From assembly GCA_028712445.1 (NCBI GenBank), contig JAQTPY010000004.1, positions 1 to 49,739 on the forward strand: a stretch of 49,739 bases of DNA, read 5' to 3'. Below the pieces are notes generated by a model. The model ran no database searches. It was not told where the DNA came from and worked only from the letters and a program-made list of their open reading frames with translations. Within the stretch, counting starts at the first letter, position 1, and each line of letters starts with the position of its first letter. Positions 37,118 to 46,477 of the stretch are shown piece after piece. Origin of the DNA: Minisyncoccota bacterium. Lineage in GTDB: Bacteria > Patescibacteriota > Minisyncoccia > Minisyncoccales > RBG-13-42-11. The position numbers and the translations under genes are program-made.

Positions 37118-38515
37118 ATGGACCTACTGCAAGAATCCTTAAACATTCATCCGCCTAAATTCTTGTCTAACTTTGGCCGTCATCCCGACTTTCCGGGTGA
37201 CTTTGCGGCACGAATGGCAAAAGCCAAAGAATACTTTGCAAAAGGAGATTTTGAGAAGGGAACAGAAATCCTCGAGGGGAAAAAGCTTGACCTAGATAAG
37301 CTTCGTAATCCCCTGCATCCCTTGACCTACATCATTCCCAGCAACGAGCATATCTGCATGGCTGATTTGGAAGACCCCATGGGCTATGTCTGGCTTCCTT
37401 TCTCCTCGACCGATTTCTATGTTGAAATCGACGAGGAAGGCATTTATCATGACCTTTGCAATGAAAGCGCCTTCCTGAGGCTATTTGGAATCTCACAGTT
37501 AGGATATCTGGTTTCGCCTAGGCCCCAGGATCTGCCGAATGGAGAGTGCATCTACTACCTTAAACCTCAGTTCCACCACACGAGAGGCACCCACTCTTTG
37601 CAAGTAGCCATTTTAATGGACGTAATCCTTGCCAGAAACGGCTTCAAAGAAAGGGCTCCCAGAATCCTGGCTGCCGGTTGCCACGACATTGGAACGCCGG
37701 CTGGCGGAGACTCGGTAAAGAGAGCTGATCCTAAAAACCTCGATGAGGAAGCGAACTTCAGCTACGTCATGCAAAGAAGGGGGCTGGCCAGGAAATGGAG
37801 AAAGAAATACGGTTTCTGCCTGGCTGAAGCCCAAAGGATGGTGAATGGCTTCGGTCCCTATGGACATCTCCTGGATATAATCGACAAAATTGCCTACACC
37901 GCCGTAGACTGCATGTATGTCGGCAGGGAAAGGCCAGAGAAGATAATGAACTTCTGCTTAAAGCATCCTCTGGTCATGGACGTCTGGCAGGACATCAAGT
38001 ACTCTCCTGAACATGGGTTCGTTTTCTCTGATCCTGAAAGGATGTATGATTTCCTGCTACTCAGGGCTTATGAGTTTCAGGAATTCCTGTACAATCCCTA
38101 CTCCCGAGGCATGGACCTTTATCTTAAAAGTAAAGTTCAGCCTTTATACGACAAAGGGATATTAACAAAGGAACAGCTCCTCCGTTTGACTGACTTCCAA
38201 CTGGAAGGGATTTTAGACCAACACTACCATGACGAAGAGCACTACATCGTTCCAGACAACCTCCCCTGTCGCAAATGCCAGACCCAAAAGGAACAGGATG
38301 AGTTCGTTGAGGAAATAAGCAATGGTCCGGGTTACATCATAGACCACACCGAACACCTTACGGGATTTACTTCGGGCCTGGACTGGAAGCTTGAAGGCGG
38401 CTCCCTGTTGCGAGAAGCTCTTTTGAAAGACAAAGTGGAGCTGCTAGAAGAAACAGTCAACTCCACCAAAGGATATTACGTATATTACAGATCAGATAAT
38501 GGGCGCGTTTCATAG
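37118..38515 (+). CDS. HD-domain phosphohydrolase, dGTPase-like
   Basis: 'FHHTRGTHSLQVAILMDVIL', 'AAGCHDIGTPAGGDSVK', 'IIDKIAYTAVD'. Confidence 0.8.
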   Translation: MDLLQESLNIHPPKFLSNFGRHPDFPGDFAARMAKAKEYFAKGDFEKGTEILEGKKLDLDKLRNPLHPLTYIIPSNEHICMADLEDPMGYVWLPFSSTDFYVEIDEEGIYHDLCNESAFLRLFGISQLGYLVSPRPQDLPNGECIYYLKPQFHHTRGTHSLQVAILMDVILARNGFKERAPRILAAGCHDIGTPAGGDSVKRADPKNLDEEANFSYVMQRRGLARKWRKKYGFCLAEAQRMVNGFGPYGHLLDIIDKIAYTAVDCMYVGRERPEKIMNFCLKHPLVMDVWQDIKYSPEHGFVFSDPERMYDFLLLRAYEFQEFLYNPYSRGMDLYLKSKVQPLYDKGILTKEQLLRLTDFQLEGILDQHYHDEEHYIVPDNLPCRKCQTQKEQDEFVEEISNGPGYIIDHTEHLTGFTSGLDWKLEGGSLLREALLKDKVELLEETVNSTKGYYVYYRSDNGRVS

Positions 38516-38533
38516 AGAAACTGCCCATTTTTT
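38498..38533 (+). terminator. Intrinsic terminator of the HD-domain gene
   Basis: AATGGGC...GCCCATTTTTT; overlaps the CDS end. Confidence 0.65.
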
Positions 38534-38535
38534 AT

Positions 38536-38558
38536 TTCCCGAATCTTCTTTCTCTTTT
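38536..38558. repeat. 23-bp duplicate of the uppS 3' end
   Basis: TTCCCGAATCTTCTTTCTCTTTT, identical to 39858-39880. Confidence 0.85.
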
Positions 38559-38563
38559 CGTAT

Positions 38564-38596
38564 GGGGATGTGCTAGGTCCGACCCCGCGCATCCCC
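38564..38596 (+). repeat. REP-like palindrome, copy 4
   Basis: GGGGATGTGCTAGGTCCGACCCCGCGCATCCCC. Confidence 0.75.
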
Positions 38597-38600
38597 ATTA

Positions 38601-39800
38601 TTGACAAAAAAGGAAAGAAATCTAGTATGGAGCAAGAGAGAAAATCTGAACCTTTACAAGGAGGAAATAATGGAAAATGGATTTGAGAACGAAAAAAGGT
38701 TCCTAGTGCTTTCTTTTGCCGATCGCTCTCGGGTTTTGACCGCCAGAAAAAAATATATAGATCAGGGATATTTTGATCTTGCAGAATCCTTCAAGACATT
38801 CCGTGTAAGGATAGAAGACGGAAGAGAAGCTTCCGTAACCTTCAAGGAAGGAAGCGGATTTTCCCGCAAGGAAAAGCCAAAAGAGATAAAAGATCTCGTT
38901 CTGGCCAACTTCCTCATGCAGGAAACCTCGCACCAGCTCCAGAAAACAAGATTCTTTCCCGGTTATCAAATAAATGGAGCCGTCCTGACGGTTGACTTTT
39001 ACGAGCCCCCTTTGTCGGGCATTGCAATTGCCGAAGTCGAGTTTGAGAATCAAGAATTCAAAGTCGAGCCCTCTGCCATAGTTAAACCGCCTTGGGTTAA
39101 AGAATGGAATGATGTCACTGAAACTCTATCTAACATCCATCTGGCCCGATTGGCTTCTGAGCTCAGGGGCAAGGGCGCAGACCAGCCGCCTCCATCCTTT
39201 TATGAAGGATTGCTCACCAAGAGAATCCCGAAGATCGTCCTCACTGGCCCTCCTTGTTCAGGAAAATCGGCTTTAATGAAAACGATAGAAAAAGAAATGG
39301 GAGACAAGGTCCACTGCATCCAGGAAGTGGCATCGATCCTGATATCCCAGGCCGGCATAAATCCGGAAATCAATCCCTCCCGATTCAATGTCAGCGCATA
39401 CAGGGTCCAGAACATTTTTGAGTCAACCTCGGAAGCCCAGGCCATTGAGGGAGGAAAATTGGCCCTTTTGACAGACAGAGGCAACCCGGATATAGCATCT
39501 TACACTAAGAACGGCTGGCATGATTTCACCAAGCTCGTTAAGACAAACAAGGACTACGAACTGAAAAGATACCAACTGGTCATTTACCTTGAACTTCCGC
39601 CAAGGGAAGTTTATGAGAAATTCAGAAAAAATAATCCTGCCCGAAAGGAAACCTACGAGGAAGCTTTTCAGCGGGGCGAAAGACTGAAGGAAGCTTGGAA
39701 GGACCACCCTAATTTCCTCATTATTTCAAATTACAAAAGCTGGGAAGAAAAAGAAAAAATAACTATATACATCATCAAAAAATTCCTTTCTCAGCAATAA
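38601..39800 (+). CDS. CYTH-like domain fused to P-loop kinase/AAA_28 (Ttd14/NadR-like) domain
   Basis: N-terminal 'ENEKRFLVLS' with CYTH-like strands; Walker A 'LTGPPCSGKSALMKTIE'; 'ALLTDRGNPDIASY'; likely start at an internal ATG after an AAGGAGG SD (~38670). Confidence 0.65.
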   Translation: MTKKERNLVWSKRENLNLYKEEIMENGFENEKRFLVLSFADRSRVLTARKKYIDQGYFDLAESFKTFRVRIEDGREASVTFKEGSGFSRKEKPKEIKDLVLANFLMQETSHQLQKTRFFPGYQINGAVLTVDFYEPPLSGIAIAEVEFENQEFKVEPSAIVKPPWVKEWNDVTETLSNIHLARLASELRGKGADQPPPSFYEGLLTKRIPKIVLTGPPCSGKSALMKTIEKEMGDKVHCIQEVASILISQAGINPEINPSRFNVSAYRVQNIFESTSEAQAIEGGKLALLTDRGNPDIASYTKNGWHDFTKLVKTNKDYELKRYQLVIYLELPPREVYEKFRKNNPARKETYEEAFQRGERLKEAWKDHPNFLIISNYKSWEEKEKITIYIIKKFLSQQ

Positions 39801-39853
39801 TAAAAACGCCGCTCGCAAGAACGGCTCTTTTTTTACAAAATATAAAATTTGGC

Positions 39854-40558
39854 TTACTTCCCGAATCTTCTTTCTCTTTTTCCGTAATCAGCAAAAGCCA
39901 GATCCAGATCTTCCTCAGAAAAATCAGGCCAATGCTTCTTTGAAAAATATAATTCAGAATATACAGATTGCCACATCAAAAATCCTGAAGTCCTCTGTTC
40001 TCCGCTCGTGCGGATGATTAAATCAGGATAAGAAAGACCCGCGGTCCACAAATTCTCATCTATAAGCTCCTCTGTCACATCTTTGGCCTCAGTCCCTTTT
40101 TTGATTATTTTTTTAATGGCCTCTATTATTTCAGCATGCCCGCCGTAACTTAAAGCCAAATTCAAAATGCCTTCCTTGCCCTCTTTGGTCATTTCTTCAG
40201 CTTCTCTGATTGCCTTCTGCAAATCTTTGGGCAACCTTTCTCTTTGACCGATAATCTGAAGGCGAATTTTATCTTTAACCAGCGTTTTAATTTCTTTTTT
40301 GGAAACAGCAAACTTCAACAACCTCATTAAATAATTTACTTCCTTGGGAGCGCGATTCCAATTCTCGGTAGAAAAAGCCCAGAGGGTCAGTATTTTGACT
40401 CCCTTTTTCCTGCACCATTCCCCGACCTTCTTTACCTTTTCATATCCTCTGCGATGCCCCTCAAGCGAAGGCAGGCCTTTTTCCTTGGCCCATCTCCTGT
40501 TTCCGTCCATTATGATTCCAACATGATAAGGAATATTTTGCGCTTTTTCGCTGTCCAT
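39854..40558 (-). CDS. uppS: Isoprenyl (undecaprenyl) diphosphate synthase
   Basis: 'HVGIIMDGNRRWAKEKG', 'LTLWAFSTENW', 'LIIRTSGEQRTSGFLMWQSVYSELYF', 'RERRFGK'. Confidence 0.96.
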   Translation of the reverse strand: MDSEKAQNIPYHVGIIMDGNRRWAKEKGLPSLEGHRRGYEKVKKVGEWCRKKGVKILTLWAFSTENWNRAPKEVNYLMRLLKFAVSKKEIKTLVKDKIRLQIIGQRERLPKDLQKAIREAEEMTKEGKEGILNLALSYGGHAEIIEAIKKIIKKGTEAKDVTEELIDENLWTAGLSYPDLIIRTSGEQRTSGFLMWQSVYSELYFSKKHWPDFSEEDLDLAFADYGKRERRFGK

Positions 40559-40562
40559 TAAT

Positions 40563-41489
40563 TTATAATAAAAAATCGCTTTCTATTCTCACTCTTTTGG
40601 GCAATAAAAAAGGTAAATTGTTTCCTAGAAAATAAACCGTTTTTGTAGCTAATTGAGAAAGAAATATGCGGGGCAAAAAGAACCTTTTTGCCACATTCAT
40701 ATATTCTACGAAATCAGGAAAAGATTTCAAGAGCAAATCAGCTGCAGTCAGTCCCCAGATTACTCCGCCGCCCGACCAGGGTTTGCACAACCCAGCAGCA
40801 TCGCCGCATAAAGCTATTTGAGGATTAAAAGAAACTCTCAGGCCCAAGGGGACCAGACCTGCCCCGATATTTTCAAGTTTAACTTCCCTTTCTTTCAAAA
40901 ATTTCTCAAGAATTTCTTTTGCTTCCTTTAAATTCCCCATTATGCCGTATTCAGTTTCATTTCCGCGCGGAATTTTCCATATGAATCCTGAAGGGCTGGC
41001 CCAGGTTTCAACAAAATCTGACTTATTTTGAACAGGAATTGTTCCCTGAATGGCAATGCGGAATTCAGGTTTTTTTATCCCTAAACTTTCCCTGACAAAA
41101 GAATTGGGGCCGTCGCACCCTATAATCCTGTCAAAACCGGAAGGAATCGCAGTTATTTCCGAACCCAGAAATATTCTGGCTCCGGCTTTCTCAGCCAGAT
41201 CAGCCACCAGCTTATCTAATTCAAAATGGCTCATTAAAAAAAACTTGCGGGAAAAATCAACCCTGACTGATTTTTTGGGAAAATGGATTAAAGCAGAATT
41301 AATCTCATTCTGGACCAGTCTTCGGCAGGAGGGAATGAAATTAAAAATCCTGTTGCTGAAGAAACCAGAGCATTCTCTTTTTCCTATTTCCTTCTTTCTT
41401 TCAAAAACGCTGACTTCATTTCCTCTTTCAGCCAGTTTCCAGGCAAGATACAATCCATTTATCCCCCCTCCGACAATTGCTGTTTTCAT
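40563..41489 (-). CDS. FAD-dependent oxidoreductase, geranylgeranyl-reductase-like
   Basis: 'TAIVGGGINGLYLAWKLAERGNEVSVFE', 'IIGCDGPNSFVR', 'IALCGDAAGLCKPWSGGGVIWGL'. Confidence 0.85.
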   Translation of the reverse strand: MKTAIVGGGINGLYLAWKLAERGNEVSVFERKKEIGKRECSGFFSNRIFNFIPSCRRLVQNEINSALIHFPKKSVRVDFSRKFFLMSHFELDKLVADLAEKAGARIFLGSEITAIPSGFDRIIGCDGPNSFVRESLGIKKPEFRIAIQGTIPVQNKSDFVETWASPSGFIWKIPRGNETEYGIMGNLKEAKEILEKFLKEREVKLENIGAGLVPLGLRVSFNPQIALCGDAAGLCKPWSGGGVIWGLTAADLLLKSFPDFVEYMNVAKRFFLPRIFLSQLATKTVYFLGNNLPFLLPKRVRIESDFLL

Positions 41490-41647
41490 AAAGGCAGATT
41501 ATTCTCAAAATCCAAGGGGGTTTTATCCTCCATTTTAGCAGCCAGATAACCTGACCCGAAAGACAGAAGTGAAACTAAAACCACTCCTACAAACAGAATT
41601 ATGTCTTTTTTGTACTCTTTGACAAATTCCTTAAGTTTTGTTAACAT
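41486..41647 (-). CDS. 53-aa single-TM small protein
   Basis: MLTKLKEFVKEYKKDIILFVGVVLVSLLSFGSGYLAAKMEDKTPLDFENNLPL; ATGA overlap with the FAD gene; not in the ORF track. Confidence 0.6.
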   Translation of the reverse strand: MLTKLKEFVKEYKKDIILFVGVVLVSLLSFGSGYLAAKMEDKTPLDFENNLPL

Positions 41648-41674
41648 ATTTTTATATTATAACACATTACCACT

Positions 41675-41968
41675 ATGGCTAAGACACATGCTACAGGCGC
41701 CACTAAACTGGGAAGAGACTCGAATCCCAAATACCTTGGAATAAAAATTGCTGCAGGCCAAACAGCCAAGATCGGCAATATTATTGTCCGCCAAAGAGGA
41801 ACCAGACTCTATGCCGGGGAAAATGTCAGAATGGGCGGAGACAACACTCTTTATGCGCTTAAGGATGGTGTTGTTAAGGTCACAAGCAAAGCAAAAAAAG
41901 GATTCAATTCTTCAAAGAAAAAAATAAAAATAGTCAGCATTGAAGCAAAGAAAGAAAAGAAAAGTTAA
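41675..41968 (+). CDS. rpmA: 50S ribosomal protein L27
   Basis: '[50 protein letters not shown]'. Confidence 0.95.
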   Translation: MAKTHATGATKLGRDSNPKYLGIKIAAGQTAKIGNIIVRQRGTRLYAGENVRMGGDNTLYALKDGVVKVTSKAKKGFNSSKKKIKIVSIEAKKEKKS

Positions 41969-41989
41969 TCAAAAGACTGAGGAGAAACC

Positions 41990-43609
41990 TCAGTTTTTGG
42001 TTGCAACCAGAATGAATTCTCTGAATAAGGGATGAGGAAAAAGAGGACGAGACTTGAATTCAGGATGAAACTGACTTGCCACAAAGAAAGGGTGGCTGGG
42101 AATTTCGATTATCTCAACCAGATTCCTTTCAGGATTAATCCCGGAAACAACCAATCCCTTCTTCTCTAAAGCTTCTCTGAAGGCGTTATTCACTTCGTAG
42201 CGATGTCTGTGGCGCTCTGACACCTCTTTGGTCTTGTAGGCGCGGAAAGCTGCTGTGCCGGGCTTCAATTTGCACCTGTAAGCTCCGAGCCTCATTGTGC
42301 CCCCCATCTTTTTTTCCTTAATCAAAGCTTCCTGATCAGGCATGACATCAATTACAGGATAAGGGGTTTTTGAATCATTCTCGGTCGAGGCTGCCCCCTT
42401 CATTCCGCAGACATTTCTTGCAAATTCGATTACAGCCAATTGGAGGCCGTAGCAAAGCCCCAGGAAAGGAATTTTGTTTTTTCTGCAGTACTCAATGGCT
42501 TTTATCTTTCCCTCAATCCCCCTGCTTCCAAATCCTCCAGGAACAATTATTCCGTCATATTCCTTCAATTCTCTAAGCAATAAGGGGTTCTTTTCATAAT
42601 CTTCAGCTGACAGCCAGGATATTTGGGGAACTCTTTTTAAACTCCAAGCAGCATGCTTTACCGCTTCAATCACTGAAATATAAGAATCGGTCAGGGTGAA
42701 ACTTCCTGAGTCAAAATACTTCCCCACTATTCCTATCTTAACAGGCTTTTCCGAAGAGTTTACCGCATTCATCAATCCTTTCCAGTCTTTCAAATCATCT
42801 TTCCTGGTCCTTAAGTTGAATTTCTTTAAAATTCTGTTCCCCAGATTTTCTTTTTCAAAATTGATGGGAATTTCATAGATATTTTTGACATCAGGAGCTG
42901 AGATAACATCTTCCTTCCTGATATTGCAGAAAATGGATATCTTCCTCTTTCTGGGCTCATCTAAAGCCACTGGTCCTCTGGCCAGAATTATGTCCGGCTG
43001 GATTCCCGTCTCGTTCAGAGTTCTGACTGCTGTCTGAGTGGGCTTTGTCTTCATCTCGCCAATGCTTGAGGGGACAGGAAGATAACTCAAAAGAATAAAA
43101 AGAACGTCTTTGGGTTTCTGAAGCTTCAGCATCCTGGCTGCTTCCAGGAAAAGCATGTTCTGATATTCCCCCACTGTTCCTCCGATTTCAATTAAAATAA
43201 AATCAGCTTTGTTTATTGAAGCTGACTTCTTTATCCTGGAGATTACCTCGTTGGGAATATCTGGAACCACTTCCACGCATTTTCCGCCGTATTCCAAATT
43301 CCTTTCTCTGTTAATGACAGCCTGATAGACTCTGCCTGTGGTAATGTAATTTTCCCTGGTGATATTTTCATTTAGGAACCTTTCGTAATTCCCGATATCC
43401 TGATCGCATTCATCCCCGTCTTCGGTGACAAAAACCTCTCCGTGCTCCACGGGGTTCATCGTTCCGGCATCAACGTTGATGTAGGGATCTATCTTGACTG
43501 CGGTCGTTCTGAAACCCTTGCCTTTTAGAATCTTGGCTATGGAAGCCACAGCCACCCCTTTGCCTATGCCAGACATTACACCGCCCGCAACAAAAATGTA
43601 TTTTGCCAT
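41990..43609 (-). CDS. pyrG: CTP synthase
   Basis: 'KYIFVAGGVMSGIGKGVAVASIAKILK', 'KIDPYINVDAGTMNPVEHGEVFVTEDG', 'IPFLGLCYGLQLAVIEFAR'. Confidence 0.97.
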   Translation of the reverse strand: MAKYIFVAGGVMSGIGKGVAVASIAKILKGKGFRTTAVKIDPYINVDAGTMNPVEHGEVFVTEDGDECDQDIGNYERFLNENITRENYITTGRVYQAVINRERNLEYGGKCVEVVPDIPNEVISRIKKSASINKADFILIEIGGTVGEYQNMLFLEAARMLKLQKPKDVLFILLSYLPVPSSIGEMKTKPTQTAVRTLNETGIQPDIILARGPVALDEPRKRKISIFCNIRKEDVISAPDVKNIYEIPINFEKENLGNRILKKFNLRTRKDDLKDWKGLMNAVNSSEKPVKIGIVGKYFDSGSFTLTDSYISVIEAVKHAAWSLKRVPQISWLSAEDYEKNPLLLRELKEYDGIIVPGGFGSRGIEGKIKAIEYCRKNKIPFLGLCYGLQLAVIEFARNVCGMKGAASTENDSKTPYPVIDVMPDQEALIKEKKMGGTMRLGAYRCKLKPGTAAFRAYKTKEVSERHRHRYEVNNAFREALEKKGLVVSGINPERNLVEIIEIPSHPFFVASQFHPEFKSRPLFPHPLFREFILVATKN

Positions 43610-43654
43610 AAAAAAATCTCTGGCTTAATTTATGTAATCTTTAGAAAATTGTAA

Positions 43655-44122
43655 TTACTCTTCTTCTTTTTTCTCCCCCTCTTCCTTGTCTATCACTAAT
43701 TTGATTTCTGCCTCCAGATTGTGATCGAATTTTATTTTAATAGGATACTCGCCCAGTTCTTTGATGGGTTTGTCTAAAGCTATCTGACTCTTCTTGACGT
43801 TAAATCCGCTTTCTTTCAGTTTCTCAGCCACTTTTTGAGCATTGACCGCTTCAAAAAGCTGATCTTCTTCACCAACTCTGACAGGAAAGATTATTTCCTG
43901 GCCATCAATTCTCGAAACCAAATCCTGCATTCCCTTTAACTCCTCCTCGGCGATTTTTTCGACAATCTCCTTCTGAGTTTCAAGCCAAATTAAAGCTTCC
44001 TTGGTAGCCTGTTTGACCAAACCCTGCGGAAGCAGAAAATTCCTGGCAAAACCATTCTTTACTTCTTTGACCTCGTATTTTTTCCCCACATTTTCAACGT
44101 CTTGTAGAAGAATCACTCTCAT
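43655..44122 (-). CDS. rplI: 50S ribosomal protein L9
   Basis: 'MRVILLQDVENVGKKYEVKEVKNGFARNFLLPQGLV'. Confidence 0.95.
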   Translation of the reverse strand: MRVILLQDVENVGKKYEVKEVKNGFARNFLLPQGLVKQATKEALIWLETQKEIVEKIAEEELKGMQDLVSRIDGQEIIFPVRVGEEDQLFEAVNAQKVAEKLKESGFNVKKSQIALDKPIKELGEYPIKIKFDHNLEAEIKLVIDKEEGEKKEEE

Positions 44123-44147
44123 AGCAATTTGTTATATAACTATCTTA

Positions 44148-45332
44148 TTATAAACTTTTTAGAAATTCAAGAGCTCGCTCTAACTGCGGATCTCTTCCTT
44201 CCTCATAATCTTCGGCTGAAAGCTCAACTTTAATATCAGGGTCTAACCCTTTTGAAGTGATCAAGTCTCCGTTCGGAGTCAGCCACTTGGCCACTGTGAT
44301 TTTAATTGAAGATCCCCCTTTCAGTTTTTCCATTTCCTGAACCGTCCCCTTGCCGAAAGAAGTCTCGCCAATCAGTTTCACTTCCTGATTGTCTCTCAAT
44401 GCTCCTGCCAGAATTTCGGAAGCTGAAGCTGAACCCTCGTTGATCAAAACGACAACCTGATAGGAATTAAGCTGGGAATTTCCCTGGGCTTTGTAGTACT
44501 GATCTTCTCTCCCTTCGCCAAAATCCTCAATCGCCACTGTTTGCCCTTTCTCCAAAAACCAACCGGCAATATCCTGGGCCACTTCGAGATATCCTCCGGG
44601 ATTATTTCTCAAATCCAGTACTATTTTCTCAGCCGGGCTTTCTAAAATCCTGATTGCAGCCTTCTGGAAATCATAGCTTGCTTTTTCTGAAAACTGGTAC
44701 AGTTGCAAATACGCAATATTATCATCTCTGATTTCCAAATTCAAGGACGGAATCTCGATCGTCTTCCTGACAATCTTGAAAATCTTCATTTCCTGCCATC
44801 CTTCCCTCATAATTCCCAAGGAAACTTCTGTCCCCTTGGTTCCCCTGATCATTTTTACTGCATCCATCACGTATATGCCGGCTGTCGAAGTGCCGTCAAT
44901 TTCAACTATTTCATCTCCTGCCATCAAACCTGCTTCCTTTGCGGGAGAACCTTCCAAGGGAGCGATAACTTTAAGTTTGTTATCTCTGGAACCAATTTCC
45001 ATGCCGACTCCCTCAAATGATCCTTTAACATCCTCTGTGAAAACTTTGGCATCTTCGGGCTCCATGAAAACAGTGTAGGGATCTCCTAAAGAATTCACCA
45101 TTCCTGCAACAGCTCCGTAAATCATATCCTGAACATTCAAGTTTCCCTTGTCCACGTATTTTTCCTGAATTTTTTCCCAGGCCTGCCAGAAAAGTGAAAA
45201 ATCAACTTTTTCCGGAGGACAGATTTGGCAAACAGTTTGAGTCTTTCCAAACCAGATGCCTAAACCGAAAGAACCAAAAATAATAAGAACTAGGAATAAA
45301 AATGTAAATTTTTGTTTAAATCTGCCAAACAT
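44148..45332 (-). CDS. C-terminal processing peptidase (S41, PDZ)
   Basis: 'GDPYTVFMEPEDAK', PDZ segment, 'LRNNPGGYLEVAQDIAGWFL', 'GSASASEILAGALRDN', 'TSFGKGTVQ'. Confidence 0.95.
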   Translation of the reverse strand: MFGRFKQKFTFLFLVLIIFGSFGLGIWFGKTQTVCQICPPEKVDFSLFWQAWEKIQEKYVDKGNLNVQDMIYGAVAGMVNSLGDPYTVFMEPEDAKVFTEDVKGSFEGVGMEIGSRDNKLKVIAPLEGSPAKEAGLMAGDEIVEIDGTSTAGIYVMDAVKMIRGTKGTEVSLGIMREGWQEMKIFKIVRKTIEIPSLNLEIRDDNIAYLQLYQFSEKASYDFQKAAIRILESPAEKIVLDLRNNPGGYLEVAQDIAGWFLEKGQTVAIEDFGEGREDQYYKAQGNSQLNSYQVVVLINEGSASASEILAGALRDNQEVKLIGETSFGKGTVQEMEKLKGGSSIKITVAKWLTPNGDLITSKGLDPDIKVELSAEDYEEGRDPQLERALEFLKSL

Positions 45333-45387
45333 TTCCTCAATATATCACAATTTTTTTTAAAAGACAATGAAAAATCAACAAAAATGA

Positions 45388-46428
45388 TTATTTTTCAAGA
45401 CAGATTACCCTCAAACCTATCAGACGGATGAGTTTCGGGCTAGATATGAGGAATTTCAGAAGCATCTTCTTTGACTCCCTTTTGAAAATCCTAAAATTTC
45501 TTTCTTTTTCTTTCAAGGTCAGAGACCGTGTATGGGTTTCAAACCCCTGATATCTGCAAACCACTGTCAGGGTTTTGAAAGAAAGATTCTTTTTTCCAAG
45601 CTCTTCCCAAATATATTCTACAATTCCGTCAAAAACCTTGAAAATGATTTCGGGATCCCGCGTATCTTTCTCAAAAGTATGTTCCCTCCCCAAAGACTTG
45701 ATTATGTTTTTTAAGGAAACCTCTTCTTCGTCTTTTCCCCTGATTCTTCCATAAATAGTCTCCCCTGCCTTGCCAAATAATTCCCTCAATTTCTCCCTGC
45801 CCAATTCCTTTAGCTCTGAAACTTTTCTGATTCCCCTCTTTTCCAGTTCCTCTACTTTTTTGGGGCCGATTCCCGGAATCTCTTCCACTTCCAAATGATT
45901 CAAAAAAGCTTCCGCTTCCTCAGGCAGCACGACTTTCAGCCCATTGGGTTTGGCCTGATTCACAGCTATTTTAGCTATTGCTTTATTGGAACCCAATCCG
46001 ATTGTTGAAGTAAGCTTCTCTTTTTCCAGAATCTCATTCTTTATTTCCCTTGCCACCTTTTCTCCTTCTTTAAAACCATTGAGATAACTCAGGTCAAGGT
46101 AGGCCTCATCTAAAGACACTGTCTCTACTCTTTCTGAATATTTTCGCAGAATTCCGAATATGTTTTCTGAAACTCTTTCGTAAAGCCCGAAATTAACAGG
46201 CAGAAATACTGCTTCAGGACATAATCTGAAGGCCTGGGAAATGGGCAGGGCTGAATGAATCCCGTATTTCCTGGCAATGTAGTTTGCAGTGGAAACCACT
46301 CCCCTGCCTGAACCTCCTTTTGGGTCTGACCCCACAACAAGAGGTCTGCCCTTAAATTGAGGGTTTTCTCTTTCTTCAATCTGGGCAAAAAAACAGTCCA
46401 TATCTATGTGAAGAATTATTCTTTCCAT
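45388..46428 (-). CDS. dinB: DNA polymerase IV (Y-family)
   Basis: 'ILHIDMDCFFAQIEERENP', 'VSLDEAYLDLS', 'TIGLGSNKAIAKIA'; start re-picked at MERI. Confidence 0.95.
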   Translation of the reverse strand: MERIILHIDMDCFFAQIEERENPQFKGRPLVVGSDPKGGSGRGVVSTANYIARKYGIHSALPISQAFRLCPEAVFLPVNFGLYERVSENIFGILRKYSERVETVSLDEAYLDLSYLNGFKEGEKVAREIKNEILEKEKLTSTIGLGSNKAIAKIAVNQAKPNGLKVVLPEEAEAFLNHLEVEEIPGIGPKKVEELEKRGIRKVSELKELGREKLRELFGKAGETIYGRIRGKDEEEVSLKNIIKSLGREHTFEKDTRDPEIIFKVFDGIVEYIWEELGKKNLSFKTLTVVCRYQGFETHTRSLTLKEKERNFRIFKRESKKMLLKFLISSPKLIRLIGLRVICLEK

Positions 46429-46477
46429 TTTTAAGAAAAAGCTGCATCCATCCTTGAAAAGGACGCAGCCAATGAAA

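Noticed and set aside
38536-39880. Classical integrase-mediated att site at uppS
   Set aside because: The direct repeats are real, but the insert has no recombinase; kept only as a duplication/insertion scar.
43655-44122. Presence of ribosomal protein L9 as a finding
   Set aside because: L9 is variably absent in CPR lineages, so presence is only taxonomic information and cannot be interpreted without a tree.
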